Assembly (NCBI GenBank): GCA_045628925.1
Contig: JAZQQF010000206.1
Location: forward strand, 1-62,161
DNA length: 62,161 nt
Direction: 5' to 3'
DNA from: UBA1774 sp045628925
GTDB taxonomy: Bacteria > Bacillota > Clostridia > Oscillospirales > Oscillospiraceae
Shown here: positions 18,188-26,701 of the stretch, piece after piece
How positions within the stretch are numbered: position 1 is the stretch's first letter
How the letters are laid out: every line of letters begins with the position of its first letter
Position numbers and translations under genes: made by a program
The notes under the pieces: generated by a model
Seen by the model: only the letters and a program-made list of their open reading frames with translations
The model's database searches: none
What the model was told of the DNA's origin: nothing

Positions 18188-19449
18188 ACTGGCTGACGAT
18201 CGTGCTGATGGTCGTGCTGGTGCTGTGCAGTGCCTTCTTTTCCAGCGCCGAGATCAGCTATGCGACTTCCAACAAGCTGCACCTCAATTCCGCTGCCGAG
18301 AACGGCGACCGGAAAGCGGCAGGCGCCGTGTGGATCACGGAGCATTTCCCCCGCTTCCTTTCCACCATCCTCATCGGCAACAACCTTGTGAACATCGCCT
18401 TCTCCTCCGCCGTCACCGTGGCTTTGGGCGCGGCGATGGGCGCGAAGGGCGAAACGCTGGCCCCCTTCGTGGGTACCGGCGTCCTGCTGATCTTCGGTGA
18501 GATCCTGCCGAAGATCGTGGGTACCAGTCAGGCGAACCGCCTCGTCCTCACCTACGTATGGCCGCTCCGCTTTTTCATGGCGCTGTTCCGCCCGATCTCC
18601 GCACTGGTGACCGCGCTGGTGAACAGGCTCAGCAAACTGTGGACGCCGGAGGATCCGGAGCCGGAGGTGACCGACGAAGAGCTGGTCACGATCCTGGAGA
18701 CCATCGAGGAAGAAGGCGTTTTTACCGAGCAGGAAAGCGAACTGATCAAATCCGCCATCGAGTTCAGCGACCAGACCGCGATGGATATCTTCGTCCCCCG
18801 TGTGGATATCGCCGCCTTCGATCTGGACGACGGGCTGGCGGAGCTTCTGAAGGATGAGGACGCGCTGAGCTATTCCCGCATCCCGGTCTATCGGGAAACG
18901 GTGGACAATATCCTCGGCATTCTCTCCACGAAGAAGCTGCTGAAGGCCGCCGCCGTGCAGCCGCTGGATGAGATCGACGTGAACGAACTGCTCTCCCCGC
19001 CGGTCTACGTGCATAAGACCCGCAATATTTCCTCCATCCTGAAGGAATTCCGCAAGAAGCACCTGATGATGGCCATCGTCGTGGATGAATTCGGCGGAAC
19101 GATGGGTCTGCTGACGCTGGAAGACATTCTGGAAGAGATCGTGGGCGACATTTTCGACGAGAGCGACGAAGTGGAACACGACGTGGTCTCCGCCGGGGAA
19201 GACACCTTCACGGTGGACGGCGGCACGACCATCGACGATTTCTTCGAGTACATCGGCTATGAACCCGCGGAGTTTGAAAGCGAATACACCACCATGGGCG
19301 GCTGGGCCGTTGAAAAGTTGGACCGCTTCCCCGCTCCCGGCGACCACTTCACGTGGGACCGCTTCGACGTGACGATTCAGGAAGCGGAAGCCATGCGCGT
19401 GGGAACGCTGCTCATCAAGCTGCTGCCTCCGCCGGAGGAGGACGAATAA
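18184..19449 (+). CDS. CNNM/CBS-domain membrane protein (hemolysin C/CorC family), full-length
   Basis: 421 residues and the same architecture as the preceding gene, plus the extra domain it lacks. The CNNM domain contains CSAFFSSAEISYATSNKLHL and STILIGNNLVNIAFSSAVTV. The CBS pair has DIFVPRVDIAAFDLDDG and KHLMMAIVVDEFGGTMGLLT. The C-terminal CorC/HlyC domain (about residues 335-415) has DTFTVDGGTTIDDFFEYIGY and VGTLLIKLLPP. The conserved TLEDILEEIVGDIFDE joins CBS to the C-terminal domain. Known homologues are Mg2+ exporters or regulators; the substrate here is not visible. It is the last gene of the pair and is closed by a strong terminator. Confidence 0.92.
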   Translation: MNWLTIVLMVVLVLCSAFFSSAEISYATSNKLHLNSAAENGDRKAAGAVWITEHFPRFLSTILIGNNLVNIAFSSAVTVALGAAMGAKGETLAPFVGTGVLLIFGEILPKIVGTSQANRLVLTYVWPLRFFMALFRPISALVTALVNRLSKLWTPEDPEPEVTDEELVTILETIEEEGVFTEQESELIKSAIEFSDQTAMDIFVPRVDIAAFDLDDGLAELLKDEDALSYSRIPVYRETVDNILGILSTKKLLKAAAVQPLDEIDVNELLSPPVYVHKTRNISSILKEFRKKHLMMAIVVDEFGGTMGLLTLEDILEEIVGDIFDESDEVEHDVVSAGEDTFTVDGGTTIDDFFEYIGYEPAEFESEYTTMGGWAVEKLDRFPAPGDHFTWDRFDVTIQEAEAMRVGTLLIKLLPPPEEDE

Positions 19450-19454
19450 AAATC

Positions 19455-19500
19455 ACAGGAGCCTTCCGAAGTTCGGAAAGCTCCTGTTATTTTCGTTTTT
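19455..19500 (+). terminator. Terminator between the CNNM pair and the CE2-like esterase
   Basis: ACAGGAGC...TTCCGAA / TTCGGAA...GCTCCTGT (19455-19487) folds into a long stem, followed on the plus strand by TATTTTCGTTTTT. On the minus strand it is followed by GATTTTTAT, so it may also serve the converging esterase gene. Confidence 0.88.
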
Positions 19501-19510
19501 GGATGTCTGC

Positions 19511-20587
19511 TCAGAGGATCTCCCGGATGGCGGCGGCCAGCTCCCGGCCCATGCGCAGATGGGTCTTTGCCGAGGGGTGCGTATCCGCGCCGACGCCTTC
19601 GGTGAATTCGTTGATGGGGCCCATCTTCCGGCAGAAGACGTTTTTGTCGCCGGTCTCAGCCTGATAAGCGGCGGCGATATCCCGGATCTCATCCCAGAGG
19701 TAGTAATCCATGCTGCCCAGCGTGCAGAGGATCTTCGCATCCGGGCCGTTTTCGGCGCGGATAAGCTTCAGCAGCGCCGTGAAATTCGCGTGGAACTCCG
19801 CCGTGGCTTCCGGCGCGAAATTACGCATTTTGATATCGTTCGCGTCATTGGTGCCGAGGTTGATGACGATGACGCTGCTGGGATTCCCGGCAAAGTCCCA
19901 CTTCGTTTTCAGACCGCCGAGGCTGCGCTCCATGGGCGCGTCCGCATAGGCATACATACTGAGCATTCCCCGGTTCTCCATATTCGGCAGCCACACCGGG
20001 TCGGCCGCGCCGCACCCGGAAACGCTGACGGCGCTGTATTCCATGCCCAGTTCCTCGGCGGCAAGGAACCCGTAGGCCGCGAGGGCGTTTTCATCCTCCG
20101 TGCGGAAGCCGGGCTTGTCGGTCTCGTTCCCGTAGCCGCAGGTGATGGAATCACCCACCAGCTCCAGCTGCAGGGGCTTCTTTCCCGGCGCGGGCAGGAA
20201 CTCCCCGTCCGTTTCCAGCTCGGCGACGCCGCACTTCCCCATCACGTTTTCGCTGAGCTTGCGCAGCTCCACAAGATGCTCCCCGGCTTCCCCGTCATAC
20301 AGCGTGACCCACTGCTCCGTTTCCGTGAGCTTCTGCCGCATGGCAAGCTCGCCGCTTCTCTCCAGCCGCACGCCGACGACCGGGCTGAGCAGCAGCGGCT
20401 CCGTTTCAAACGGGGCGACCATGGTATCCTTCCGGGCGATCAGCTTTGCTTTCAGCTTCGCGCCGGAAAAGCGCACACGGAACCCGGCGGCGGACCAGTT
20501 GAACCACAGTGTTCCCTTGTCATCCTGCCAGCTGCGGCCCAGCAGGGTGAGATACGTGCCGAAATCAGAAATCTTCAATGTCTTCAT
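19511..20587 (-). CDS. CE2-type SGNH/GDSL carbohydrate esterase
   Basis: 358 residues, no signal peptide. An N-terminal beta-jelly-roll (about 1-135; WFNWSAAGFRVRFSGAKL) is followed by an SGNH hydrolase domain. Block I is LVGDSITCGYGNE (Ser147), the Asn block is VINLGTNDAND and block V is GADTHPSAKTH (Asp335/His337). This two-domain layout is that of family-2 carbohydrate esterases, which remove acetyl groups from plant glycans (xylan, glucomannan) or, in transfer mode, add them. The lack of a secretion signal suggests it acts on imported oligosaccharides. The cupin-like gene lies 12 bases upstream on the same strand, so the two form an operon. Confidence 0.87.
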   Translation of the reverse strand: MKTLKISDFGTYLTLLGRSWQDDKGTLWFNWSAAGFRVRFSGAKLKAKLIARKDTMVAPFETEPLLLSPVVGVRLERSGELAMRQKLTETEQWVTLYDGEAGEHLVELRKLSENVMGKCGVAELETDGEFLPAPGKKPLQLELVGDSITCGYGNETDKPGFRTEDENALAAYGFLAAEELGMEYSAVSVSGCGAADPVWLPNMENRGMLSMYAYADAPMERSLGGLKTKWDFAGNPSSVIVINLGTNDANDIKMRNFAPEATAEFHANFTALLKLIRAENGPDAKILCTLGSMDYYLWDEIRDIAAAYQAETGDKNVFCRKMGPINEFTEGVGADTHPSAKTHLRMGRELAAAIREIL

Positions 20588-20599
20588 CGTTTTCTCCCG

Positions 20600-21085
20600 T
20601 TACTTTGATTCGTTTTCCATATCAATGGTGCGTTTGCAGTAATAGGTCGGGTTCATGGAGACGGAAAAATGCAGGATCGGCCGGTGCAGCTCGATGATGG
20701 ACAGCGGCAGATGCTTCATTCCCGCGGGCATGAAGATGATGGAGCTTTTCGTCAGTCGGTGCAGCTCCCCGTTGATGCCGATCTCGATGACGCCGCCCAG
20801 ATCGTATTTATCCTCCGGGTTGGAGCCGATGAAGCCCACCAGCTCATCAAAATCATGCACGTGCTCCTCATGATACGGCAGCGGATAGAAATCCGGGGCG
20901 TTCACGTACCAAGTCGTGTTCATCTGAAACGCGCCCGGCACCACGTTGCTGTCCATATACAGGAGCCGGTCGCCCCACTGTTTATAAAGCGTGTTGAAAT
21001 CGCTGGGGATGGTGAACTGGGAACTCAGCTCCTGCACGATCTGGCCGCCGTATTTTCCCTCTTTATCCAGAACAAATTCCGCCAT
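20600..21085 (-). CDS. Cupin-fold protein of unknown function
   Basis: 161 residues. A metal-binding cupin-like motif HEEHVHDFDELVGFIGSN (three His and a Glu) sits mid-protein, and the second half has HRLTKSSIIFMPAGMKHLPL, a typical second cupin motif. No DNA-binding domain is attached. Such small cupins next to esterases and glycosidases may be isomerases or sugar sensors; the substrate cannot be read. GAAAGGAAGTGCAGGCAC precedes the ATG, and a strong promoter drives this gene and the esterase. Confidence 0.72.
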   Translation of the reverse strand: MAEFVLDKEGKYGGQIVQELSSQFTIPSDFNTLYKQWGDRLLYMDSNVVPGAFQMNTTWYVNAPDFYPLPYHEEHVHDFDELVGFIGSNPEDKYDLGGVIEIGINGELHRLTKSSIIFMPAGMKHLPLSIIELHRPILHFSVSMNPTYYCKRTIDMENESK

Positions 21086-21111
21086 GTGCCTGCACTTCCT
21101 TTCTGCCCTGA

Positions 21112-21140
21112 ATTATACAGAAACCCGGCGCGGGATGCAA
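21112..21140 (-). promoter_or_regulatory. Sigma-A promoter of the cupin-esterase operon
   Basis: Minus strand: TTGCAT (21140-21135), 17-base spacer, TATAAT (21117-21112), about 30 bases before the cupin ATG. Confidence 0.85.
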
Positions 21141-21192
21141 GCGCCATCGTCGTTTCCGCCCGCAGTTTTTTCTTCCGGAAGAAGCAAACCCC

Positions 21193-21221
21193 TTGTCTTT
21201 CCATTCCACGAAGGTTATAAT
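21193..21221 (+). promoter_or_regulatory. Sigma-A promoter of the carboxylesterase gene
   Basis: TTGTCT (21193-21198), 17-base spacer, TATAAT (21216-21221), 52 bases before the carboxylesterase ATG. It is divergent from the cupin promoter, and the two -35 boxes are about 50 bases apart. Confidence 0.8.
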
Positions 21222-21273
21222 CATTTTGGAATATCAGCGGCCCTGAGCGCCGCACGAAATAAGGAGGAAAACC

Positions 21274-22800
21274 ATGCTGAGAAAAGTCAAAGTCGAGACC
21301 GGCTATGTGGAAGGCCTGCCTGCGGCGGACCCCCGCATCACCTCTTTCAAGGGTATCCCCTATGCCGCTCCGCCTGTGGGCGAAAATCGCTGGCGCGCCC
21401 CCCAGCCCGCCAAAAAGTGGCGCGGCACCTTCCAGGCTTATAAGTTCAGCCCCATCTCCATGCAGCACGTTCCCGGCGAGGACCCTGAGAACCTCTATTC
21501 CCGCGAGTGGAACGTGGACCCCTCCATCGAGATGTCCGAGGATTCGCTGACGCTGAACGTGTGGACCCCCGCCCGCTGCGCGGATGAAAAGCTGCCCGTG
21601 CTGGTGTGGTATTTCGGCGGCGGCCTGCGGGAAGGCAACACGGCTGAGATGGAGTTCGACGGGGAGCGTCTAGCCCGCCGCGGCATCGTGGTCGTCACGG
21701 TGAACTATCGTCTGAATGCCTTCGGCTTCTTCTGCCATCCGGAGATCACGAAGGAAGCCCCGGAGGCCCCGGGCAACTTCGGCTATCTGGACCAGCGCTT
21801 CGGCACCATGTGGGTCAAGCGCAACATCGCGGCCTTCGGCGGCGACCCGGAAAAGATCACCATCGGCGGTCAGTCCGCGGGCGGCGGCAGCGTCATGGCG
21901 CAGGTGGCCTCCCCGATGAACAAGGGCCTGTTCCAGCGCGCCATCGTGGACAGCGGTCTGGAGCTTTGCCCCTATCCCCCCAGTATGTTCGGACCTCCCA
22001 TGTCTCTGGCGGAAGCCGAGGAGATCGGCAAAAAGTTCTTCAAGGTGCTGGGCGTGAAAACGCTGGCGGAGGCGCGGAAGCTGGACGCCTTCTTCATCCG
22101 CGATAAGGCCAATGAGTGCGGTCTGCGCTTCGGCGTGGTGACGGATGACAGGTTCATCACCGGCCCCTCCAACGAGCTGTTCATCAACAACCAGTGCGAT
22201 ATCGTGCCCATCCTCTTCGGACATACCTCCTCCGAGTTCTTCGCCGGGCCGCACTGCGATTCCATCGAGGCGTTCAAGGCCTACGCGAAGGAGCAGTACG
22301 GTGAGGACGCGGACACCTTCCTGAAGCTCATCGAGAGCCGCATGGGCTCCGTGACGGAGATGAAGCACAAGGCGCAGAAGCAGCATCTGGAGTTTTCCGG
22401 CCGTATGTTCGGGCAGATGAAGGCCGTCACCGGGGAGAAGACGCCCTTCTGGTACTGGGTGTTCGACCCCGAGATCCCCGGCTGGGACGATCCGGGCACC
22501 TTCCATTCCTGCGACCTGTGGTTCTTCTTTGAAACGCTGGCGAAGTGCTGGCGGCCCTTTACCGGCAAGCACTATGATATCGCCCGCCTGATGTGCAATT
22601 ACTGGGCGAATTTCGTGAAGACCGGCGACCCCAACGGTCAGGACGCCGACGGCAGCGATATGCCCTACTGGAAGCCCTATACCGTTGAGGAGCCCTGCCG
22701 GATGTGGTTCGGCGACACGGCGTACACCGAGGAAAAAGGCCCCGACGCGCTGATGCAGTTCCTGCTGGCGCAGGAGCTGAAAAAGCGCGGTCTCAACTGA
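21274..22800 (+). CDS. Type-B carboxylesterase
   Basis: 508 residues, cytoplasmic by sequence. The family start FKGIPYAAPPVGENRW, oxyanion-hole VWYFGGGLREGN (usual form GGG/GGA), nucleophile elbow IGGQSAGGGS (Ser201), acidic residue in GHTSSEFFAG and His in GTFHSCDLWFFFETL are all present and in order. These alpha/beta hydrolases cleave carboxyl esters; the natural substrate is usually unknown. It precedes the aldo/keto reductase by 24 bases on the same strand and probably shares its promoter, so the two may process one imported compound. The ATG has AAGGAGGAAAACC as SD. Confidence 0.9.
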   Translation: MLRKVKVETGYVEGLPAADPRITSFKGIPYAAPPVGENRWRAPQPAKKWRGTFQAYKFSPISMQHVPGEDPENLYSREWNVDPSIEMSEDSLTLNVWTPARCADEKLPVLVWYFGGGLREGNTAEMEFDGERLARRGIVVVTVNYRLNAFGFFCHPEITKEAPEAPGNFGYLDQRFGTMWVKRNIAAFGGDPEKITIGGQSAGGGSVMAQVASPMNKGLFQRAIVDSGLELCPYPPSMFGPPMSLAEAEEIGKKFFKVLGVKTLAEARKLDAFFIRDKANECGLRFGVVTDDRFITGPSNELFINNQCDIVPILFGHTSSEFFAGPHCDSIEAFKAYAKEQYGEDADTFLKLIESRMGSVTEMKHKAQKQHLEFSGRMFGQMKAVTGEKTPFWYWVFDPEIPGWDDPGTFHSCDLWFFFETLAKCWRPFTGKHYDIARLMCNYWANFVKTGDPNGQDADGSDMPYWKPYTVEEPCRMWFGDTAYTEEKGPDALMQFLLAQELKKRGLN

Positions 22801-22824
22801 GATGCGCAGAAAGGCGGTCTGAGT

Positions 22825-24018
22825 ATGAAATACCGGAAGTTTTATGAATGGGAGATCTCCACGCTGGGCCTCGGCTGCATGCGCCTGCCCGCGCTGCCCG
22901 GCGACCGTGTGGATGAAGAAAAGGCCATCGAGCTGATCCGTTATGCCTATGAGCATGGCGTGAACTATTTCGACACGGCTTACCGCTACCATGAAGGCGA
23001 GAGCGAGCTGGTGACCGGCAAGGCCCTGTCCATCTACCCCCGCGAGAGTTTCCACCTCGCCAGCAAGTTTCCCGGCCATATGCTGGTGAAGGAGCCGGAC
23101 GGGCGGCTGGCCTTCACCGGATTTCCCGGGAAAAAGGTCTATTTCGCTTCCCCGAAGGAGCTGTTCGAGACCCAGCTGCAGAAGTGCGGCGTGGACTACT
23201 TCGACGTTTACCATCTCCACAACGTGAACGAAAGTTCCATCAACTTCTATCTGGATGAGGAAGTGGGCGTCATCCCCTATCTCATCTCAGAAAAGCAGGC
23301 CGGGCGCATCAAACACCTCGGTTTTTCCTCCCATGGTCGGCCTGAGACCATCCAGCGGATGCTGGACAGATACCCCGGCGTGTTCGACGCGGTGCAGATT
23401 CAGATCAACTACATGGACTGGAACCTGCAGGACGCGAAAGGAAAATATGAGCTGCTGGAATCCCGGGGCATTCCCGTCATCAGCATGGAATCCGTGCGCG
23501 GCGGCGCACTGGCGCGTCTGCCGGAAAAGGCGGCGGAGATCCTGAAGGCGGCTGATCCGGATGCAACGCAGGCTTCCTGGGCACTGCGCTGGCTGCAGGC
23601 GAAGCCCAATGTGCAGATCGTCCTCAGCGGTATGTCCACGCTGGAACAACTCAAAGAAAATCTGGCGCTGTTCGACGAGCCGAAGCCGCTGGACGCTGCG
23701 GGCTGCGAAAAGCTGAACGAGGTGCTGGGCACGATGCTGGACATGGTCCCCTGCACCGCCTGCCGCTACTGCACGGAGGGCTGCCCCATGCAGCTGGAGA
23801 TCCCCAGGCTCATCTCCATGTATAACGAGGCGAAGAACAGCGGCATCTTCCAGCTGATGAGCGTGGTGCGCGGCATGAAGCCGGAAACGCTCCCCTCCGC
23901 CTGCGTCAAGTGCGGCGCCTGCAAGCGCGTCTGCCCGCAGGGCATCGATATCCCCGAGGTGCTTGCCAAGTTCGATGAACTGCTGAAAACGCCGCCGAAA
24001 TTCCCCGGCAGACCCTGA
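22825..24018 (+). CDS. Aldo/keto reductase with C-terminal [4Fe-4S] domain
   Basis: 397 residues. Residues about 1-290 form the aldo/keto reductase barrel (LGLGCMRLPALPG; NYFDTAYRYHEGESE with the catalytic Asp and Tyr; LASKFPGH Lys; YFDVYHLHNVNE His). Residues about 300-397 are a bacterial-ferredoxin-like extension with two Cys sets, CTACRYCTEGCP and CVKCGACKRVCPQ, for two iron-sulfur clusters. This fused type is frequent in anaerobes and probably takes electrons from the clusters rather than only NADPH. AGAAAGGCGG precedes the ATG. A strong terminator follows. Confidence 0.92.
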   Translation: MKYRKFYEWEISTLGLGCMRLPALPGDRVDEEKAIELIRYAYEHGVNYFDTAYRYHEGESELVTGKALSIYPRESFHLASKFPGHMLVKEPDGRLAFTGFPGKKVYFASPKELFETQLQKCGVDYFDVYHLHNVNESSINFYLDEEVGVIPYLISEKQAGRIKHLGFSSHGRPETIQRMLDRYPGVFDAVQIQINYMDWNLQDAKGKYELLESRGIPVISMESVRGGALARLPEKAAEILKAADPDATQASWALRWLQAKPNVQIVLSGMSTLEQLKENLALFDEPKPLDAAGCEKLNEVLGTMLDMVPCTACRYCTEGCPMQLEIPRLISMYNEAKNSGIFQLMSVVRGMKPETLPSACVKCGACKRVCPQGIDIPEVLAKFDELLKTPPKFPGRP

Positions 24019-24027
24019 TTCGATTTG

Positions 24028-24060
24028 CTCCCGATCGGCTTTAGCCGATCGGGAGTTTGA
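24028..24060 (+). terminator. Terminator after the aldo/keto reductase
   Basis: CTCCCGATCGGC / GCCGATCGGGAG, a perfect 12-bp stem (24028-24055) with a four-base loop, followed by TTTGAAC. Confidence 0.85.
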
Positions 24061-24090
24061 ACTTTCGGTGGGCGAAATGCAGATAAATGC

Positions 24091-24119
24091 GTGAAATTCG
24101 GGCCGGAATGGTGTAGAAT
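24091..24119 (+). promoter_or_regulatory. Probable promoter of the GH31 gene
   Basis: GTGAAA (24091-24096, a weak -35), 17-base spacer, TAGAAT (24114-24119). It lies 28 bases before the alpha-xylosidase ATG. Confidence 0.5.
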
Positions 24120-24146
24120 ACGGAAAAACAACGCGGAGGGAAAACC

Positions 24147-26438
24147 ATGCAGTATGAAAACGGATGCTGGCTGCTGAAAGAAGGCTATGCGGCCTTTTCG
24201 CCTACGGAGGCGTATGAGATCGTTCGCCGCGAGAAAGACGTGACCATTCTCGGTCCGACCTCGGAGATCAGCGGAAAGGGCGCGACGCTGGGCGGCGTGA
24301 GCCTGACCGTGCGCTTCTCCGCTCCCGCGCCGGAAACGCTTCGGGTGGAGGTGTGGCATCATCGCGGCGCGGCGGAAAAAGGCCCGGTCTTCCCGCTGGA
24401 GCTTCCGGATGCCGCTGCACTGGACCTGGAAGAGACCGAGGAAGCGCTGACCGTCCGCTCCGGTTCGCTTTCCGTCAACATTCAGAAAAAGCCGATGTGC
24501 TTTACCTTCCGGCAGGACGGGCGCTTCCTTGCCCGTAGCACGCCGAAGGATCTGTGCTATGTGAAGGAGCAGTACACGAACGCAATGTACGACAAGCCCG
24601 GCGGCGCATGGATCTCCCAGCGGCTGAGCCTCAGCGTGGATGAACAGATCTACGGGCTGGGTGAGCGCTTCGGCCCCTTCGTGAAGAACGGGCAGACTAT
24701 CGTCATCCGCAATGAGGACGGCGGCACCAGCTCCCAGCAGGCTTATAAGAATATCCCCTTCTACCTTTCCAGCCGGGGCTACGGCGTGTTCGTGAACCAC
24801 CCGGAGACCGTGGAATTTGAAGTGGGCACTGAGCAGGTTTCCCGGGTGGGCTTCGCCGTGCGGGGCGAAAAGCTGGATTACTTCTTTTTCGGCGGCCCCA
24901 CCATGAAGGACGTGCTTCGGCATTACACCGCGCTTACCGGCCGCCCCGCGCTGCCGCCGAAATGGAGCTTCGGCTTGTGGCTTTCCACCAGCTTCACCAC
25001 CAGCTATGATTCGGATACCGTACTTTCCTTCGTGAACGGAATGCTGGACCGGGGAATCCCCCTCAGCGTCTTTCATTTCGACTGCTTCTGGCTGCGGGAG
25101 TTTCACTGGACGGACTTCGTGTGGGACGAGCGGGTGTTTCAGGACCCGGCGGGGCTGATCCGGCAGCTGCACGAAAAGGGCGTTCGCGTCTGCGTATGGA
25201 TCAATCCCTATATGGGGCAGGCCGGTGCGCTGTTTGAAGAAGGCATGGAGAAAGGCTATTTCCTCCATCGGAAGGACTGCAGCGTGTGGCAATGGGATAT
25301 GTGGCAGCCGGGGCTTGCCATCGTGGACTTCACGAATCCCGACGCCGCGGCATGGTACCGCGCACAACTGGAAACGCTGCTGGACATGGGCGTGGACTGC
25401 TTCAAGACGGACTTCGGCGAGCGTATCCCCACGGAGGACGTGGCGTGGTACGACGGTTCCGACCCGGAAAAGATGCACAATTTCTACAGCTATCTCTATA
25501 ACAAACTGGTCTTTGACCTTTTGAAGGAGCGGCGCGGGGAAAACGATGCGCTGGTCTATGCCCGCAGCGCTACGGCCTGCTGCCAGCGCTTCCCCGTCCA
25601 TTGGGGCGGCGACTGCTGGTCGGATTATGATGCCATGGCCCAATCGCTGCGGGGCGGTCTGAGCTTCCTTTCCTCCGGCTTCGGCTTCTGGGCGCACGAT
25701 ATCGGCGGGTTTGAGGTTACCAGCACGGCGGACGTGTACAAACGCTGGCTGGCCTTCGGGCTGCCCAGCACCCACAGCCGCCTCCACGGTTCTTCCTCCT
25801 ACCGTGTGCCGTGGGCCTATGACGAGGAAGCAGTGGAAGTCTGCCGCACTTTCACAAAACTGAAACTCACCCTCCTGCCCTATCTGTATACATCTGCGCA
25901 GTACACGGCGGAGACCGGCGTCCCCATGGTCCGGCCCATGGTGCTGGAATACCCGGACGACCTGAACTGCCGCTATCTGGATAAGCAGTATTTCCTCGGC
26001 GACAGCCTGCTGGTCGCACCCATCTTCAACGAAGACGGACTTGCGCGGTATTATCTGCCGTCGGGCAGCTGGGTGAACGTCCTCACCGGCGAGACCGCCT
26101 CCGGCGGCGTCTGGCGCGAGGAAACCCACGGCTACTGCTCCGTTCCCCTCTGGGCAAGGGAAAACAGCATCATCCCGTTCGGCATCGAAGCGCCTGACGC
26201 GGATTACGCCTTTGCGGGCAACGTGGAATTTCGCGCCTGTGGTCTCACAGGCGAAGCGGACGCACTTGTGCGGGACGGCAAAACGACCTTGCGCCTGCAC
26301 CTTGCCCGCAGCGGCAGCGAGGTTTCCGTTTCGGCGGACGCGCCGGGCTGCCGGGTGCGCATCGTGAACGGGGCTTCGCTCCATGCGCCGGGCTGTCGGA
26401 CCGCGGTGGAAGGTCCTGACCTCCTGATTTACCTCTGA
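24147..26438 (+). CDS. Alpha-xylosidase, glycoside hydrolase family 31 (YicI-like)
   Basis: 763 residues, the length of E. coli YicI. The catalytic barrel contains CFKTDFGERIPTEDVAWYDG with nucleophile Asp422, and PVHWGGDCWSDYDAMAQSLR with the acid/base candidate Asp489. It also has GFGFWAHDIGGFE and SRLHGSSSYRVPWAYDEE, which match the YicI branch closely. That subfamily releases xylose from alpha-xylosyl ends such as isoprimeverose from xyloglucan. No signal peptide, so it acts on imported oligosaccharides. CGCGGAGGGAAAACC gives the SD. The gene stands alone between two promoters, with esterases and a sugar isomerase nearby. Confidence 0.93.
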   Translation: MQYENGCWLLKEGYAAFSPTEAYEIVRREKDVTILGPTSEISGKGATLGGVSLTVRFSAPAPETLRVEVWHHRGAAEKGPVFPLELPDAAALDLEETEEALTVRSGSLSVNIQKKPMCFTFRQDGRFLARSTPKDLCYVKEQYTNAMYDKPGGAWISQRLSLSVDEQIYGLGERFGPFVKNGQTIVIRNEDGGTSSQQAYKNIPFYLSSRGYGVFVNHPETVEFEVGTEQVSRVGFAVRGEKLDYFFFGGPTMKDVLRHYTALTGRPALPPKWSFGLWLSTSFTTSYDSDTVLSFVNGMLDRGIPLSVFHFDCFWLREFHWTDFVWDERVFQDPAGLIRQLHEKGVRVCVWINPYMGQAGALFEEGMEKGYFLHRKDCSVWQWDMWQPGLAIVDFTNPDAAAWYRAQLETLLDMGVDCFKTDFGERIPTEDVAWYDGSDPEKMHNFYSYLYNKLVFDLLKERRGENDALVYARSATACCQRFPVHWGGDCWSDYDAMAQSLRGGLSFLSSGFGFWAHDIGGFEVTSTADVYKRWLAFGLPSTHSRLHGSSSYRVPWAYDEEAVEVCRTFTKLKLTLLPYLYTSAQYTAETGVPMVRPMVLEYPDDLNCRYLDKQYFLGDSLLVAPIFNEDGLARYYLPSGSWVNVLTGETASGGVWREETHGYCSVPLWARENSIIPFGIEAPDADYAFAGNVEFRACGLTGEADALVRDGKTTLRLHLARSGSEVSVSADAPGCRVRIVNGASLHAPGCRTAVEGPDLLIYL

Positions 26439-26510
26439 TGCATTCGGGTTTGAAAGCGTATCAAAACGGATCGCCTCCGACCTTCCTTTCCGCCGAAGGG
26501 CATCCGCCGG

Positions 26511-26548
26511 AAACCGTAACGATTTTGTTACGTGTTTCACGGTTTTTC
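26511..26548 (+). terminator. Imperfect hairpin after the GH31 gene
   Basis: AAACCGT (26511-26517) and ACGGTTT (26539-26545) can close a stem that also holds CGTAAC / GTTACG; TTTTTC follows. The two inner pairings compete, so termination is only moderately supported. The rest of 26439-26701 holds an A/T-rich hairpin and the promoter below. Confidence 0.45.
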
Positions 26549-26581
26549 ACGCTTTCTGCATCAAAATACCGCAAAAAAAGA

Positions 26582-26610
26582 TTGCTTTTTTGTCGTGGAT
26601 TTGGTATCAT
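26582..26610 (+). promoter_or_regulatory. Sigma-A promoter of the surface operon
   Basis: TTGCTT (26582-26587), 17-base spacer, TATCAT (26605-26610), about 92 bases before the Wzz-like gene. The -35 lies in an A7/T6 hairpin (CAAAAAA...TTTTTTG, about 26572-26593). Confidence 0.72.
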
Positions 26611-26701
26611 ACATCAATAGACAGTATGTCGGGCGATTTTCTTTTCGGGTAACCGTGGGGCCGGGCGCATCCCATTCCGTCCACCGGGAATTGAGGTATC
26701 T

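Noticed and set aside
23766..26540. Long open frame (about 924 codons) antisense to the aldo/keto reductase and GH31 genes
   Set aside because: It mirrors strongly conserved coding sequence on the other strand, has no family motif and is an expected shadow in GC-rich DNA.
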